Shown: positions 37,212-50,300, numbered from the stretch's first letter. The stretch: 64,000 nt of DNA from Chondrilla cf. caribensis (GCA_964020155.1 OZ026548.1:592501-656500), one strand, 5' to 3'. Made by a program: numbers and translations. The notes: generated from the sequence alone by a model not told the origin.

Positions 37212-38411
37212 ACTTGCTGTGTGTAATACACCTACCTACCCACAATAATAATGAAATGTTTCATAGTTTAGCACCCACACCCAAACACACACACACTACA
37301 TATTAAAATTATTATTACGAATATCTCTATTTCAGACATATTAGAGTTTATTAAATTAGAGAGAAAAAGAGAAATTAATTTGTTAGAGTACCCAATCAGC
37401 GATAATAATCACTTATTATTATTAGCAGCTACCACTAGTCTATACATAATATTATTGTCAATCATTCCTGCATTGTCGTACATATGTTCCCTATAGTGCT
37501 CCCCATTTGTGTGCATGGTACATGTAGTGATTGTATAATGATGCATACAACATACAGTACATTGTAATGATGGTTATGGGTGCATGGGTTATGGCCTTGA
37601 GCTGAAAAAAAAATAAAAAAGGTCACCCACTCGGGGTCGGTTATAGGGACTTTCCACAGATACTGTGTACTTGGTCATTCCGCGAATGCAGAAGACACTA
37701 TTCTAGCTGGGAGGTCAGCCGCGAGTCCCAAAGCTCCCCCCTACGGTTCTTTGTAGAGAGTATTGCAACTGACCACCAGGAAGTGAGCTCTTTTTTTTCA
37801 GAGAAAAAAACCGTCCTTTCGAGGTTTCGAACCCGCGACCTGGAGCCTAGAGTCGTGTCACCTGACCAACCGGCTACCGTGACCTATCTATTTTATTATT
37901 AGTATCTGCGCTATTTATAGTTGCCCTAGGTGTAAAATTTGATAAAAATGATAAAAGTGGAGTCGCAGAAGCCTTCCCCGGCTCTCAAAATACTTGGACG
38001 TCTACTTTAGGTTTGTAAAAACCTTCGCTGGAGGTATAAAGTTCGGCGAAGCCGTTTCGCTTGAATTCTAACCGAATTTCTAATTCTCGGCCTTTTGAAA
38101 TCGGCCATCTTTTTTGGGCGAGCGTTCAAGTAGCGAGGTAATTGTTTCCGTTCGTTTGGGGAGTCCGATCGAAGTCACCCACGCACATAATTGCGGTGGC
38201 CGCCAATATATTGTTGGATTCTTCATGGGCGAACGAGTTGTATTTCCGGGTTTCGTTCTCATTCAATAGATATTGACGGAGAAAATATTTCGCGAGGGTG
38301 TTTTTTAAAATTAATGTACCGGGGTGTGATACTGATGTAATGAAACAATAATATTAGGGGGGAAATAAACAAATAAAGAGCAAACAGGAATTCCAAATGA
38401 ACCCAAGTCAC
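37212..38411. other. Gap between the LIR-UBA gene and NIF3L1
   Basis: The two genes converge here. The stretch is mostly the second composite repeat (37459-38335); no gene is seen. Confidence 0.65.
37459..38335. mobile_element. Composite tRNA-related repeat, copy 2
   Basis: Closely matches copy 1 (32865-33755): ATCATTCCTGCATTGTCGTA, the A/T-rich block, the tRNA-like block on the minus strand (37820-37884) with A-box and B-box sequences, and the tail AAATCGGCCATCTTTTTT. Here the block GGGTTTCGTTCTCATTCAAT (near 38240) lies after rather than before the others. Confidence 0.75.
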
Positions 38412-38693
38412 CTAAAGTGTTTGTAGTGGGTCCTTATCTACTTGAGATATAAAAATGTCCACCTTGCTATTGCTGAGATGGGTGTGTAGAGATTCCTTCA
38501 GTATCTTGAGGTAGCCGCGCTCCGTGTTGGAATGCTCACAGAGAATCACAGTGGACCCCTGTGCATTTGCTTCAAGCACAGCGTGATGGGACATTTCACC
38601 AGTCAAAAGGACGTCTGCTCTGATGTTCTTCAACACTGAAGAACCTGGGAGATGTATGTGTGTATAGTATATACGTATGTACATTGCAATCAG

Positions 38694-38773
<80 letters not shown>

Positions 38774-38980
38774 ACACCTGATCCTGCACAGATAGCAACT
38801 GTCTTCACATTTGTATCCATAGTAGCATTGTTACCAATGGCAACACGTATGTGACGCAGCTGAAGGTGCTTTTTTACTCTCTCCACAACATCCAACAAAC
38901 TCAAAGCACTATTCAGAGTCAACAACCTCCCACATCCCGAGGCCACTGGGTTACCCTGGAGTGCAGGAGACAGGGACTAT

Positions 38981-39052
<72 letters not shown>

Positions 39053-39247
39053 ACAAACATACACACACGCACACACCCACACATACACACACAAACACAC
39101 ACACACACACACCACACAAACATACACACACACACACAAACACACACACACCACAAACATACACACACACACACAAACACACACACCACACAAACATACA
39201 CACACACACAAACACACACACACACCACACAAACATACACACACACA

Positions 39248-39289
<42 letters not shown>

Positions 39290-40498
39290 ACAAACATACA
39301 CACACACACAAACACACACACACACACACCACAAACATACACACACCACAAACATACACACAAGCACAAACACACAGACACATACTCACAAACACAAACA
39401 CTAACACACACACACACACCACATTGGTTTTAGTTGATACAGCTGATTTCATCTCAACAGACAGTTCAGGTTTAGATGTGGTCAGTGAGAGGATGTCCAA
39501 AACAGTCTTCTTGTCACAGTCGAGGGTGACCTGCCAGATACCCTTCAGTTGTTGGACAACCCTATGGTCACATGACAGTGATGACATCACATCTTAGTTA
39601 CATGCATTCAGGCATAGATACATACATACATATGTACATACATTAATTCTTGTGCACATATATTTGTGCATATGTATATACATACATACACATATTACAT
39701 ACGTATGTACATGCACAAATATTTAATTTTTTCATGAAATGTACAATAGAATATAAGAAGCAAATATTATTATAAGCAGTACTTGTTTTTGATGATCACG
39801 TCTAACCTACACAGTCAAACACCGCTCACCACTCACTGCAAGTCGGACAATTTCGTTTGGTCTATTTCTGAAGAAATCTTCTCCAAACAATTCCTGGCTT
39901 CTCCTTCACTTCCAAATCCTCGGATCAATATTGTTTTGTTGTGGTGCGGTTCTGTTTCTATGAGTGAGAGAGGTTTTACCTTCCCCTCCCCCACACCGGC
40001 TGCTAGCCAGTCATTGACTCCGCCCCCCACCGCATCGAGAGCTGTATGAGGCGAGTAAACAGCAATGTGCGCTTCTATGGCTTTGAGGATAACCCTTTCT
40101 TTAAAAGTAGCCGTGGTCAGAGACTTTAATGGTACAAATATTGGAGGATGGTAGGAAACAATGAAGTTTGCATTCAAAGAGATGGCTTCTTCCAAAACGG
40201 GCTCTGTCAAATCGTTAGTGAGGAATACGGTTGAAATCCTCTGAGGGTCCGAGGGTGACACCAACAGGCCGACATTATCCCAACCTTCTGCTAGGTGCAG
40301 TGGAGCTATCTTCTCCAGGGCACGGACCACATCTGATGAGGAACACCCTTTCGTTACTTGAGTAGGCGTGTCCATGGATAACTGCCTCTTGCAGGGAAAT
40401 CTCCTTGTTCTTAATTGCGAAGAAATGTAACAAGATCTGGCCAAAGGGTGTCTGGACCTTCGGATAAATCCAACTGTGACGCTCTTTAGCAGCAGCAT
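38412..40498 (-). CDS. NIF3L1: NIF3-like protein 1, complete
   Basis: NIF3L1 belongs to the conserved NIF3/DUF34 family, toroidal metal-binding proteins; the molecular role is unsettled. Exons (minus): 39837-40498, 39420-39561, 38778-38955, 38412-38644; 404 residues, all joins in frame. Family motifs: EGWDNVGLLVSP, FLTNDLTEPVLEEA, SYHPPIF, AVYSPHTALDA, then LLTGEMSHH and ILCEHSNTERGY, including the metal-site histidines. The first 40 residues are basic with few acids (MLLLKSVTVGFIRRSRHPLA), so a mitochondrial presequence is possible; an in-frame Met at about residue 42 (MDTPTQVTK) could be an alternative start. Introns 2 and 3 are almost pure microsatellite. Confidence 0.93.
38700..38775. repeat. 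(CA)n microsatellite
   Basis: In NIF3L1 sense direction (GT)n starting at the donor at 38777. Confidence 0.95.
38980..39420. repeat. CA-rich compound microsatellite
   Basis: CA runs mixed with ACACAAACACAC and ACCACAAACATACAC. The whole NIF3L1 intron from the donor at 39419 is this repeat, (GT)n in sense direction. Confidence 0.95.
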
Positions 40499-41088
40499 TC
40501 ACATAACCTGTATAGTTACGAATTGCTAGAGTCAGCAGCAGTTAAGATTGTTACCGAGACACAGATATTTACATACATACAACGCATGCAACGCATAAAC
40601 ATTTAGTTGTACTTAGATCGATGAGTGCAGTACTTCGATTTTCATTCTAGCTGAGATACTCAGTGAATATGACCAGTTAGTACTAACCTGTATAAAAATA
40701 ATGAGACTGACGAATACTTGATTATCTTGTGATAACTTCGATATATCGAGTTTTTGTCGAAGAGGTAGCAAAAATCTACAGTGTCGTAGCAAAGTAGAGC
40801 ACCCTAGCAGCCATTTTACTATATTGCGCAACAACGCTAGCTCGTTAATTATGCAGACTGCAAAGGTAACGGGAATCAATCAATTATAGGGTTCATAGTG
40901 TGTGTCTGGCCATGCTAGTGGGCCAGTACGTACTTGCCTCAAACACTACAATACTGCAAGTCAAAATAAACACAAAATACATTCAACTGTGCAGGAGATA
41001 TGTCTGACTTTGCTGCAAATTGGGAAATGCTTTACCATATTGATATGTTACAAGTCAAAATAAATATACAATTAAATTAGTTGGCCAA
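40499..41088. other. Intergenic gap NIF3L1-sirtuin; possible promoter word
   Basis: No gene. At 40808-40836 the sequence GCCATTTTACTATATTGCGC then AACAACG closely matches 46986-47013. Its reverse complement, TAAAATGGCTGC, fits the YY1 consensus and points towards NIF3L1. Confidence 0.45.
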
Positions 41089-41976
41089 TTAGGATTTGTA
41101 GAGAAGCTGGTCCAGATACCACTTTGCAAAATCTCCACATCGTCCTTCAATCTTGATGTCAGCCAGGTGATCAACTCTTGTTTTTCCAATGTTGACGACA
41201 CAAATGGGTACACCGAGTCTGCTGGCATGGAGAACATGTCTGTAGGCGGAGTACGTCTCACAACTGGACCCCATTATCAGCAAGGAATCTGATTCTGATA
41301 TGCGCTGGTTCACATCATGTACTTTGACCTTTGGAACTGACTCACCAAAGAAGGTGACATTTGGTTTGAGGATGCCCCCACAATTATCACAAGTGGGAGG
41401 AATGAAGGACTCTACTGCTTCATCAGAAATAATACTGTCTGCATCTGGTGTGAATTCAGTTGCTATTGGCGACCAGTTTGAATTCGTTGTTGTGATAATG
41501 TCTTGCAGTTCCTCTCGCGACATCACATTGTGACAGTCCAGACACACAACAGAATACATGGTGCCGTGCAGTTCGGTGACCCGGCGAGACCCCGCCTTGT
41601 AGTGGAGGTTGTCCACATTCTGAGTCACAAGCCAGTGGAGGAGTACTTTGTGCTCGAGTACGGCAAGTAACTTGTGCGTCAGGTTTGGCTTCAAGTTGGT
41701 AAAAACGGGCCACGCAACAGTGTTTCTTGCCCAGTAGCGCTGCCTTGCCTTGGCACTTCTGAGGAGTTCGTTGATCTGCATGGGCTTGTAGTCGGTTGTG
41801 GCATACAGACCAACTCCCTCCGATCTGTAGTCTCTCACTCCTGATTCTGTGGACACCCCTGCTCCCGTCAAGGCCACTAGTCTCCTGGACATTGACAGAA
41901 AGTATTCGAGTTGCTGGAAGCTCTGTGCTGAGATTTTTGAAGAAGATGGGACAAAGTTTCCAAAGGATGTTGCCAT
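41089..41976 (-). CDS. SIRT4: SIRT4-type NAD-dependent sirtuin, single exon
   Basis: Sirtuins use NAD to remove acyl groups from lysine or transfer ADP-ribose; SIRT4 acts in mitochondria. One uninterrupted 295-codon frame. Motifs in order: LTGAGVSTESGVRDYRSEGV (NAD-binding loop, about residue 35), RQRYWARN, TQNVDNLHYKAG, ELHG with the catalytic His, zinc cysteines CLDC and CDNCGG, LKPNVTFFGESVP, IMGSSCETYSAYRH and VVNIGKTRVDHL. Order and wording match SIRT4 better than other classes, notably YRSEGVGLYA and RQRYWARN. The N-terminus (MATSFGNFVPSSSKISAQSF) is Ser-rich and nearly acid-free but weakly basic, so mitochondrial import is only plausible. The neighbours have introns; this gene has none in its coding region. 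Confidence 0.93.
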   Translation of the reverse strand: MATSFGNFVPSSSKISAQSFQQLEYFLSMSRRLVALTGAGVSTESGVRDYRSEGVGLYATTDYKPMQINELLRSAKARQRYWARNTVAWPVFTNLKPNLTHKLLAVLEHKVLLHWLVTQNVDNLHYKAGSRRVTELHGTMYSVVCLDCHNVMSREELQDIITTTNSNWSPIATEFTPDADSIISDEAVESFIPPTCDNCGGILKPNVTFFGESVPKVKVHDVNQRISESDSLLIMGSSCETYSAYRHVLHASRLGVPICVVNIGKTRVDHLADIKIEGRCGDFAKWYLDQLLYKS

Positions 41977-43515
41977 GGGTCACCACTCACCACCTACAAA
42001 AAATATTAATGAGATTTGGATAACAATTCATTTGATACATGCAACAGTCCGACAATCAGCTACATCCAGAAGAGGAAGCACCATTGGATAGACTGCACAT
42101 TAAGCCCCTGGTCTCTATGCCAAGACATGTTGCCTATAAGAGTACTAGTGTGGCACTGTACAGAGGTGTTGAGTCTTCACTACTGCAATTAAAATATCCA
42201 TCTATTCCCATCAAACAGTAAAATTGGAGATAGATTCACCTCTTGATAAACTTCCTCTGTAATCTCCTCGAGTTACAACAAACTTCCACCACTAACAACA
42301 TACCCTTCGAAACCTTAGCAAACTTCCACCAACTAAAAGGTGCTCTGGTTCCAAATTCTCTTTCAATTCAATTTAAAAACTTTCCTGTTAATTATTCAAT
42401 ACAATCAAATGAGTACACCTCGGATCAAAAGCCCACAGGGATGTATACATACGTCTACACTTCAACTCAGTTTTTCAACATCAACCAACATTCAATGTGA
42501 TGATGTCATTTGTTGTGCCCATCCCTCTGTGTAGTCAACAAAAGACATATGTGTGTGACAATATTGACATTTGATCTTGCAACTCCACATTCCACCACAC
42601 ATGCACCATACAAGGCTCCAGTTTCACAGACTTCAAAAATTTCCGTTGGGATTCTGAAATCTTTGAAGTGTAGACAATTGATGGGAAGGTGTGGGTTAGG
42701 GTTAGTCTGCTGGTACTGTCCCCATAGAAATTTTAAAATACAAAGTAACACACCCTTGGGACTGGGAATTGAATTCCACCAGCTGGTATGCACCAGTTCA
42801 CCTGAAGTACACTGCTTAATGAATTAATTTAACGACACATGATGTAACCATCAAGGTGATGTAAGAACATTGGGGTCCAGCTGTCTGGTACAGTGATTCC
42901 TGCATCACGTGCACCTTCGTACGCATGTGAGTTGGTAGTCTTGCCTTATGACACTAAGCACACGTTATGTACAAACTAGGGCTAGGAATCGGCTGTAATT
43001 TTCAAATCGATTATCAGTACATATTAACCAATAATAAATCGACTAATCACCGGAAGTAATTAAGTGGGCGTAACCGGAAACCACTCCCACTTTATTAGAT
43101 TGAGTAGTCATCCAATAGATGTGAAGTCCATAGAGTCCTTTTTGCATTTCAGGTACAATACTAACCCATGGAGTGAAGTTGTGGGTAACAAAATTGGGGG
43201 TGGCTGCCTGGTCTACTCACTTAATTACTTCCTGTGATTAGTCGATATGCTTGGACTATTAACGATAATCAGATTTGAAATGAAAATCAATTGGTTAATC
43301 GATTAATCGGTTAATCGATTAATCGATTAACCGTCCCAGCCCTAGTACAAACATAATGGAAATTTCTCATAATAATACATCACTGTGACGTATAAACACG
43401 TTGTATACAGCGTATGGCAGCATAGCTGGAATAACTACGAGGGCGTGATTACATAAGGCTAGTCACGAACAAAGGCTTGCAAACAACTGTAGTCAGCGCA
43501 GGTTGTTCGCCCGAG
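41977..43515. other. Intergenic region between sirtuin and peroxidase
   Basis: Divergent spacer between a minus-strand and a plus-strand gene. No exon recognised; a hAT-type MITE occupies 42977-43344. Confidence 0.65.
42977..43344. mobile_element. hAT-type MITE with 8-bp target duplication (368 bp)
   Basis: Ends TAGGGCTAGGAATCGG and, at the right, CCGTCCCAGCCCTA (reverse complement TAGGGCTGGGACGG). The 8-bp word GTACAAAC flanks both sides exactly (42969-42976, 43345-43352). Subterminal repeats of TTAATCGATTAATCG. No ORF. An 8-bp duplication with TAGGG-type ends is diagnostic of the hAT superfamily. Confidence 0.93.
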
Positions 43516-46353
43516 ATGGCCCCTACAGCGGTGATAACAATGTTGTTCGCTTCTCTGCTGCTCTCTGTATTGGGAACGAAAGCAGACTGGGAAATTCCAA
43601 GTAAGATAGCTGAAAAGATCGACACCAGGAACGAACGAGATCATGACGACTTCTGCCGGGTCTTCATAGCTTCGAAATGACGTTAGTTTCGAATTCGTGG
43701 TAACACGCGGTGTGTAGCCTATGCCGCTTCCTACACAATTCAGCGGTGAAGAATGCGACCAGTGTCGAGCCCAAGTCATTTTTCAGATGGTTGAAGGCTT
43801 CGATTTAGCTATAAATGTGTTTCGTTCGTATCCTATTAGTTGGTGTTAGTTGCGTCGAGTATCTATCGCCATGGTGTCGGCAGTTAATGATTGTAACTGG
43901 ATCCGGCAACAATTGGCGAGATGTGGGAGTCTCGACAGGAGTGAAAATAAACAACCATAATAATATTATAAATGTTCGTAGTACCTGCGATGCAGCACAC
44001 TCAGACCTTTGTATGTCACAATACCGAGTGACAAAGTTACCCAGCCCTGTATTAGATACAGTGTGCTGTAGGTCCCGACACGTTATAAGGACAGAATAGA
44101 AATTTGATCCTACTTGGTCAATGTTGTTCCAGTGATTATTCTTATGCTCATGATGAGCAAGTATTGGAGGCACACAGTTCCCTTTCATGTGCTGCTCTAG
44201 TGGTCTGTACCCACTGGTTACCCTATCCTTTTCACATTGTACACACAGGTGCTGTTAAAACCAAACTGGACTCTGTGATAGCAGACGCTGACCTGCGAGC
44301 AAGGACGATTGTCAATCGCGAGGCAAGGACAGCTGGGAGTGACCCACCCTCCAACAGCAGGGTGGTACGTTCCATTGGCCGACCTTCACCATCCACCCTG
44401 CATCGCATAATGAACATGCCTAAACCAATGACGCACGGAATGGTTCATGGAGCACTGAAGGCAGAGATTGCGTTTGCCAACCTGACCTTCTTGATGCATG
44501 AGGATGACGCCTTCCGTGGGTTGGTCAGTGACGAGAGGTTCCGCAGAACTGTAATGGCACTCATCACCCAAGATTGTGTGAATACACTTGACTGGAACGT
44601 TAACTGCGATTCTGTTGAGACCAAAACGAAATCAAGCCTGCCAGAATTCAATCTGAGAGACTACTACACATTTGATGGTACCTGCAACAACAAGGCTTAT
44701 AAAACAGCTGGATCCACACCAATTCCATTGAAGAGACTTCTTCCAGCACAGTACGACTCTCTCCCATCCACTCCTCGTCAGACAGGACGTAACAAGCTAC
44801 CACTCCCCAGCGCTAGAGCAGTTTCAAATGCAATGAGTAACGGAACTCAGAACAACGACCCGGTATTCACAATGATGGGGGTTACCTGGGGCCAGTTCTT
44901 GGATCATGATATCGATCTAACTTGTGCTGGTAACTTTGACGCAGGCCAGTCTTGTGCTAACGTTTGTCTCAGCACTACACCGGGAGGTGCCTGTCTCCCC
45001 ATAAAGGTTGGTAACAATGACGAAAACCTCAACTGTCGAGCTGGAAAGTGCATTCCTTTCACTCGTTCCTGTCCAGCCTGTGTGTGTAACAAGGGATGGG
45101 GATACGTATCACCCAGAGAGCAAATCAACCAGATCACCTCCTTCATAGATGCTGGACTGGTTTACGGAGGACCAGACCCGAAAGAACAGCACTACTGGAA
45201 GAAACTAGTGGACCTCTCCACTGGGAAGATGAGAACTCAGAAATCAACCTTCAACACAGACCTTCTCCCAAATGCTACAGTTGATGCTGATAAATGCGAA
45301 GGAGGTTGTTTTGTGGCTGGAGACACGCGTGCTAATGAAGTCACCGGGCTCACTGCCCTCCACATCATATTCGTACGGGAGCACAACCTTCTGGTGGATG
45401 AACTGCGTGCGGTCAACCCCAAATGGACGCCAACCAAACTCTACCTTGAAGCCAGGAGGATTTTAGCAGCTGAGATCCAGCACATCACCTACAACGAATT
45501 TGTCCCATTGCTTCTCGGTAGATCTCTCAGTCACTACTCCTATTCCTCACGTTTTCAAGCCAGCACCACAAATGCATTCGCCACAGCTAGCTTCAGGTAC
45601 GCTCACAGTTCTATCACTGAGGAATTCAAGCGTGTAGACAGTGCTTATAATGAGATTAAGGCATTAGATATGTTCGACGCATTCTTTGACACCAATCACC
45701 TGCGAGAACCTGACACTCTTGACAACATACTGCGCGGCATGTCTGTTCAGGAAGGTCTGAGAGCAGACAACAGATTTTCTGATTCCGTACGTAACCGACT
45801 CTTTGACACTAGAAACAACGGATGTGGACTGGATCTATTTGCATTAAATGTACAAAGGGGACGTGATCACGGACTTCCCTCATACAACAAGTGGAGGGAT
45901 TTCGTGCAAAGATATTGTGGGGTCACCACTGGGAGGGTTTACAATTTCGCTGGCCTCAGAAGTGAGATTTCACAGGAGAGAATCCGTCTCCTGCAGTCGG
46001 TGTATGACCACGTCGACGACATTGATTTGTACGTAGGAGGACTGGCCGAAAATCTGCACTATAACGCTGTTACTGGTCCAACCTTCTGGTGTCTCAACAA
46101 GCTTCAATTCATACACTTCCGCCACGGTGACCGCTTGTTCTACGAGAACACGCACGCTTTTCCATACAATCAGTTCCATGAGATTAGGAAGATCACTTTG
46201 GCCAAAATTGTCTGCCGTAATGGAGACAGCATTGATAGAATTCCCCCTTACGTGATGAAAATCGTTCCGAAGACTCAACTGGTGTACTGCAGGGACATAC
46301 CGGGAATCAACATAAACCAGTGGAAAAGTCATCCTTATCATCACCATGGGTGA
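43516..46353 (+). CDS. Secreted animal heme peroxidase (peroxidasin/thyroid-peroxidase family)
   Basis: Two exons, 43516-43600 and 44249-46353, join in phase 1 to give 729 residues. Exon 1 encodes a signal peptide (MAPTAVITMLFASLLLSVLG). The large exon carries the animal heme peroxidase domain: TWGQFLDHDIDLT (distal His), cysteine cluster CAGNFDAGQSCANVC to CPACVC, FVREHNLLVDELR, ARRILAAEIQHITYNEF, FRYAHSSI (proximal His) and ALNVQRGRDHGLPSYNKWRD. These enzymes use H2O2 to oxidise halides or phenols outside the cell. There are no Ig, LRR or transmembrane segments, so it is a simple secreted peroxidase rather than peroxidasin or dual oxidase. The tail ends HPYHHHG. The open frame running back to 44104 is intron. 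Confidence 0.95.
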
Positions 46354-47302
46354 CTGAGTCCCATGCCTACAGGACCACATACATAGATACACTGCGTCTA
46401 TATGCTTCCTACACGCCCTGTACTTATAATACCTGAAAACTAGTACCACACATCACATTTTTATATACACACATTCCATTACCACATTACCACACATCAC
46501 ATACATACGTATCCATATACACATGTCCACATCAAGTGACAATACAAAGGAGTTAGTGGTATGTAGCTCACACTTGTTGAAATCCATAAAATTCAATGAT
46601 GGCTGTTTGATCACATGTATGAACAATGAATGTAGGATTATACCAAACACACACATAATAATAGTACATTTATTATACTGATCCAGAAACACATGTTATA
46701 TATACACTTGTATACTAAATTGGTAGTACTAATATGTATATGCTATATAATAATACTGAATTATTAGTATTCTTGTATATGTATATAGTCGTATACTGTA
46801 AAGTAGTTGCAGAAAGCTTCACTTGATCACGTCATTCTGGGAGACAAACTACTATATTCTCCACAAAATTAAAAAATGCTTCAGGTTCATCTGACACTAG
46901 GATAATATACCTTAACACTTACCTGGATGTAACGTCGGGCCAAGACTACGTACGTACACCGGAGATTCTGAGAGCGCCGAGGACGGCCATTTTAATCAGA
47001 TTGCGCAACAACGAACGCGTAAACTGCATGATACGAACACGCACCCGAAGAATGCAGAGACGTTTCAACACACCATAGATACTCTATACCCCACCATAAT
47101 ACCAGTGGGGTATAGAGTATCTATGGACACACCGATCAAAGCTATTCCGTATAATATTCCGGTATGTATGGTGGGCGGTAGAGAACAGTAGGCATGATCC
47201 ACTGCAATTGAACAAGCATGCTGTATTCGGGAGGACACACTGTAAGCAACAATCAGCACAGGAGAATGAAATGCGCACAGGTAAAATAAGTCATGCTAAC
47301 AG
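46354..47302. other. AT-rich intergenic spacer
   Basis: Convergent ends of the peroxidase and coiled-coil genes. No gene seen. Contains the promoter-like word at 46986-47013 and the hairpin at 47074. Confidence 0.65.
47074..47125. repeat. Perfect 21-bp hairpin
   Basis: CATAGATACTCTATACCCCAC (47074-47094) and its exact reverse complement (47105-47125) with a 10-bp loop. A similar hairpin with CATAGACACTCTA arms lies at 52070. Confidence 0.92.
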
Positions 47303-50300
47303 TTACTGGGTGGCAGACCCAGCAAGGTCCTGCAAGACCTTCAGTAGAGGAGGGCAGAGTTTGATTGTGGAATAGTTCTCCTTCATCACCTGTGTGCATG
47401 CAGTATGTGGAACAAAGAATGAAGGGAAGGATTTGAGTGAATGTACTGCTAGTACACTTACATGCACATGCATACACAAGCACACACACACGCACACACG
47501 CACACACACACTCACACAAACAACTCGATCCACAAGGTCATCTAGTTCGGATATCTCGGAATCAGCTTTTTCCAAATTGCTCTTCAACACATCAATCTAC
47601 AGAATGGTATGCAAAATAGATATGTATCAACAGCAAATGAAAGCAGGATTACAGGTACCTCTGTGGACCAGGACAAGCAATGAGTGTGCTAGTGACATAC
47701 CTACATTTGTGCATATGTACATAAGGACTGCACACAGATAATCACCAGTAAGAATAGGTAAAAACGGGTGAGAACAGACAAGCACCTTCCGAGATGCCTT
47801 GGACTGGTAGTCTTGAAAGGCCTGTCTGAGCCTGGCATACTCTGTCTTTCCAATTTTGAGTTTCTCACTCAAATCTCGAACCTTTTGATAGAGCATTAGG
47901 TGGAAGCCGGCAGTCAACAGTTAAGTAATAGAAGACTCCGAACAGACACATTATATGCAGGTCATATACTGCGTACATACAAATATATGTACATACAGTA
48001 TATACACATACATTATATACATACACACCATATGTAGGTATGGTATAATCATAAGTGTGCATGCATATGTACAGGTATGCATGGATTGCCCTGCGTCCAC
48101 CAACCTTGTCTTCAACCCCCAGTCTTTCTTCGGCTCCACTTCTCACCTCCTCTGGTAGCCCCTCACAGCCTGTCATTGATATGGTTCTCCACTGGGCCAG
48201 GGTCTTCTTCACAAAGCTACTTCCAACCCCCACACCAAGGTTCTCCTAAGGGGCCACATGGCGGTTGTGCAGAAGTTGGGTGTATACATGTTTGCTGTAT
48301 ATATATATTAGGTGTACGCTTGTTGGGAGTGTATATACACATGTTACACAGACCACAGGTACACACATTGATATCTCTCCATTATGAAGACCATCACACT
48401 TTAAACGTATGATTATAGCGAGGTTGTCTTGATTCGTGAGTCATTCAATACAGTATTGAACGGGGACACAGATTGGATTCTACTACATAAGCTTCCACTG
48501 TGTACAACTATGTACGTACAAGTACACTGGTCAATACATCCAATGACAGACATGTGGTGATGAGTGTTGGATTTTTAATTTTTGTCGCTGGTCACCATGG
48601 TGTTCCCAGGGACACATAAAACATATTAGCACACATATTTCTGCATGTAATATCCACCCTGGAGATCCTACTTATGGGATTGTGACGAAGGAGGCTAACC
48701 TTTCTGGATTCGTCCCACTGTGTCTTCTCGAGCTGCCCAACCAACCTCTCTGAGAAGCTCTGATACCTCATGGTCTTTGTAACTTCTCTCTTCAGGAAAA
48801 ACTTCAACTGCTTTATCTCTTCTCTGTACAATACAGTATATACATACGTAGATATATATTAATCATCTCTTGAAAGAGATGGAACATGCATGCATACAAA
48901 CCTCAATTCATTTATTGTGCTTACATGCTGTTTCAACTGCAGGAAAAGAGTTGCAAAGTGGACATGTACCTATGTATGCACCCATAATACACATTTGGGT
49001 CGTACTTGATGCTGCAATTCCACCACTGTGTCCTCCAAGGCTGTCTTCTCGTACTCAGTGAACTCCATCAATTCTTCACTTTCGAATGTGACAGACTACA
49101 AGAGTAAAATATTAGCACAAACATAGACGATAGTACAGTGGATATATGTACGTACATGCATATGTACAAACTCATGTAAACAGAAATACATCCATACCAC
49201 ACATATGTATGTATAATAAACACATGTACACCACACCCACACCCACCCACAACCAACACAACAAAAACAACAACAATAACAACAACAACTCAACAACAGG
49301 AGCTCATACTTGAAGCTGTTGTCTTTCATTCTTCAGTTTACTCTGAAGGGATTGTAGCTGTATCTCAGCAGATTTCAGCTGCCTCTCAGAATCAGCAAGT
49401 CTGCTCAGAGGAAGTGGTGACAGTGATAACTAGTGGTTAAGACATGGGTACAAGGGCTGTATGACCTTGGGACTAGACACTCTATGTCACACTGCCCCAG
49501 TGGTAAAGACATGGGTACAAGGGCTGTATGACCTTGGGACTAGGCACTCCATGTCACACTGCCTGAGTGGCCATGTCTTAATCAGTGTATAGCATTTGTT
49601 GATATCGCAAACGTTAAAAATTGTAAAAATATCAATCCATGCTAAATTTTATATTATTAGGAATGTATATGTACCAGGTAAGAATATATACAGGATGTAC
49701 ATACATATATACAGCACATACATACATGGATACACAGATACTCATACTGTTCATGTACATACGTACATCAAACACACCGTTCTGTGCTGTCCTGTAATTC
49801 CTCATTCATCTTAACAGTGTGTTCTTCAAGCAGAACACACTTGGCTTTATCAACGGTCGACTCGACAACAAGATGGGCTACAGCTCTCTCATACTCACTC
49901 TGGAGCAGTGATTGCTATGGAAACAAGGTCATAACAACATCACACACCCGCTAAAGCCCACCCGTAGATGTGGATTGTGAATCACCTCTTTTGATAACTT
50001 CGAGAGTTTCGTCAGTGATGCCTTCTGGAGGAGGTCAATCTCATGTGATGCTGTCTGTATGCAGTTGAGGTATTGGTCCTGGAGTTATTTGAGAGTACTA
50101 ACAATGCATGTCTGTACACAAGTACGTATACAACCAACACTGGTTGCCTGTACACAAGTATACAACCAACACTGGATGTCTGTACACAACTAAAAGCCAA
50201 TAATGCTGGGAAAAACAACAGACATTACTGCAGCAACAAGACACTACTATATACGTATATACGTACGTATGTACATACATGCATACCTTCAGTTCTGCCA

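Noticed and set aside
44104..44248. Extension of the peroxidase frame upstream to 44104
   Set aside because: An acceptor at 44247-44248 joins in frame to a signal-peptide exon at 43516-43600, which suits a secreted peroxidase better.
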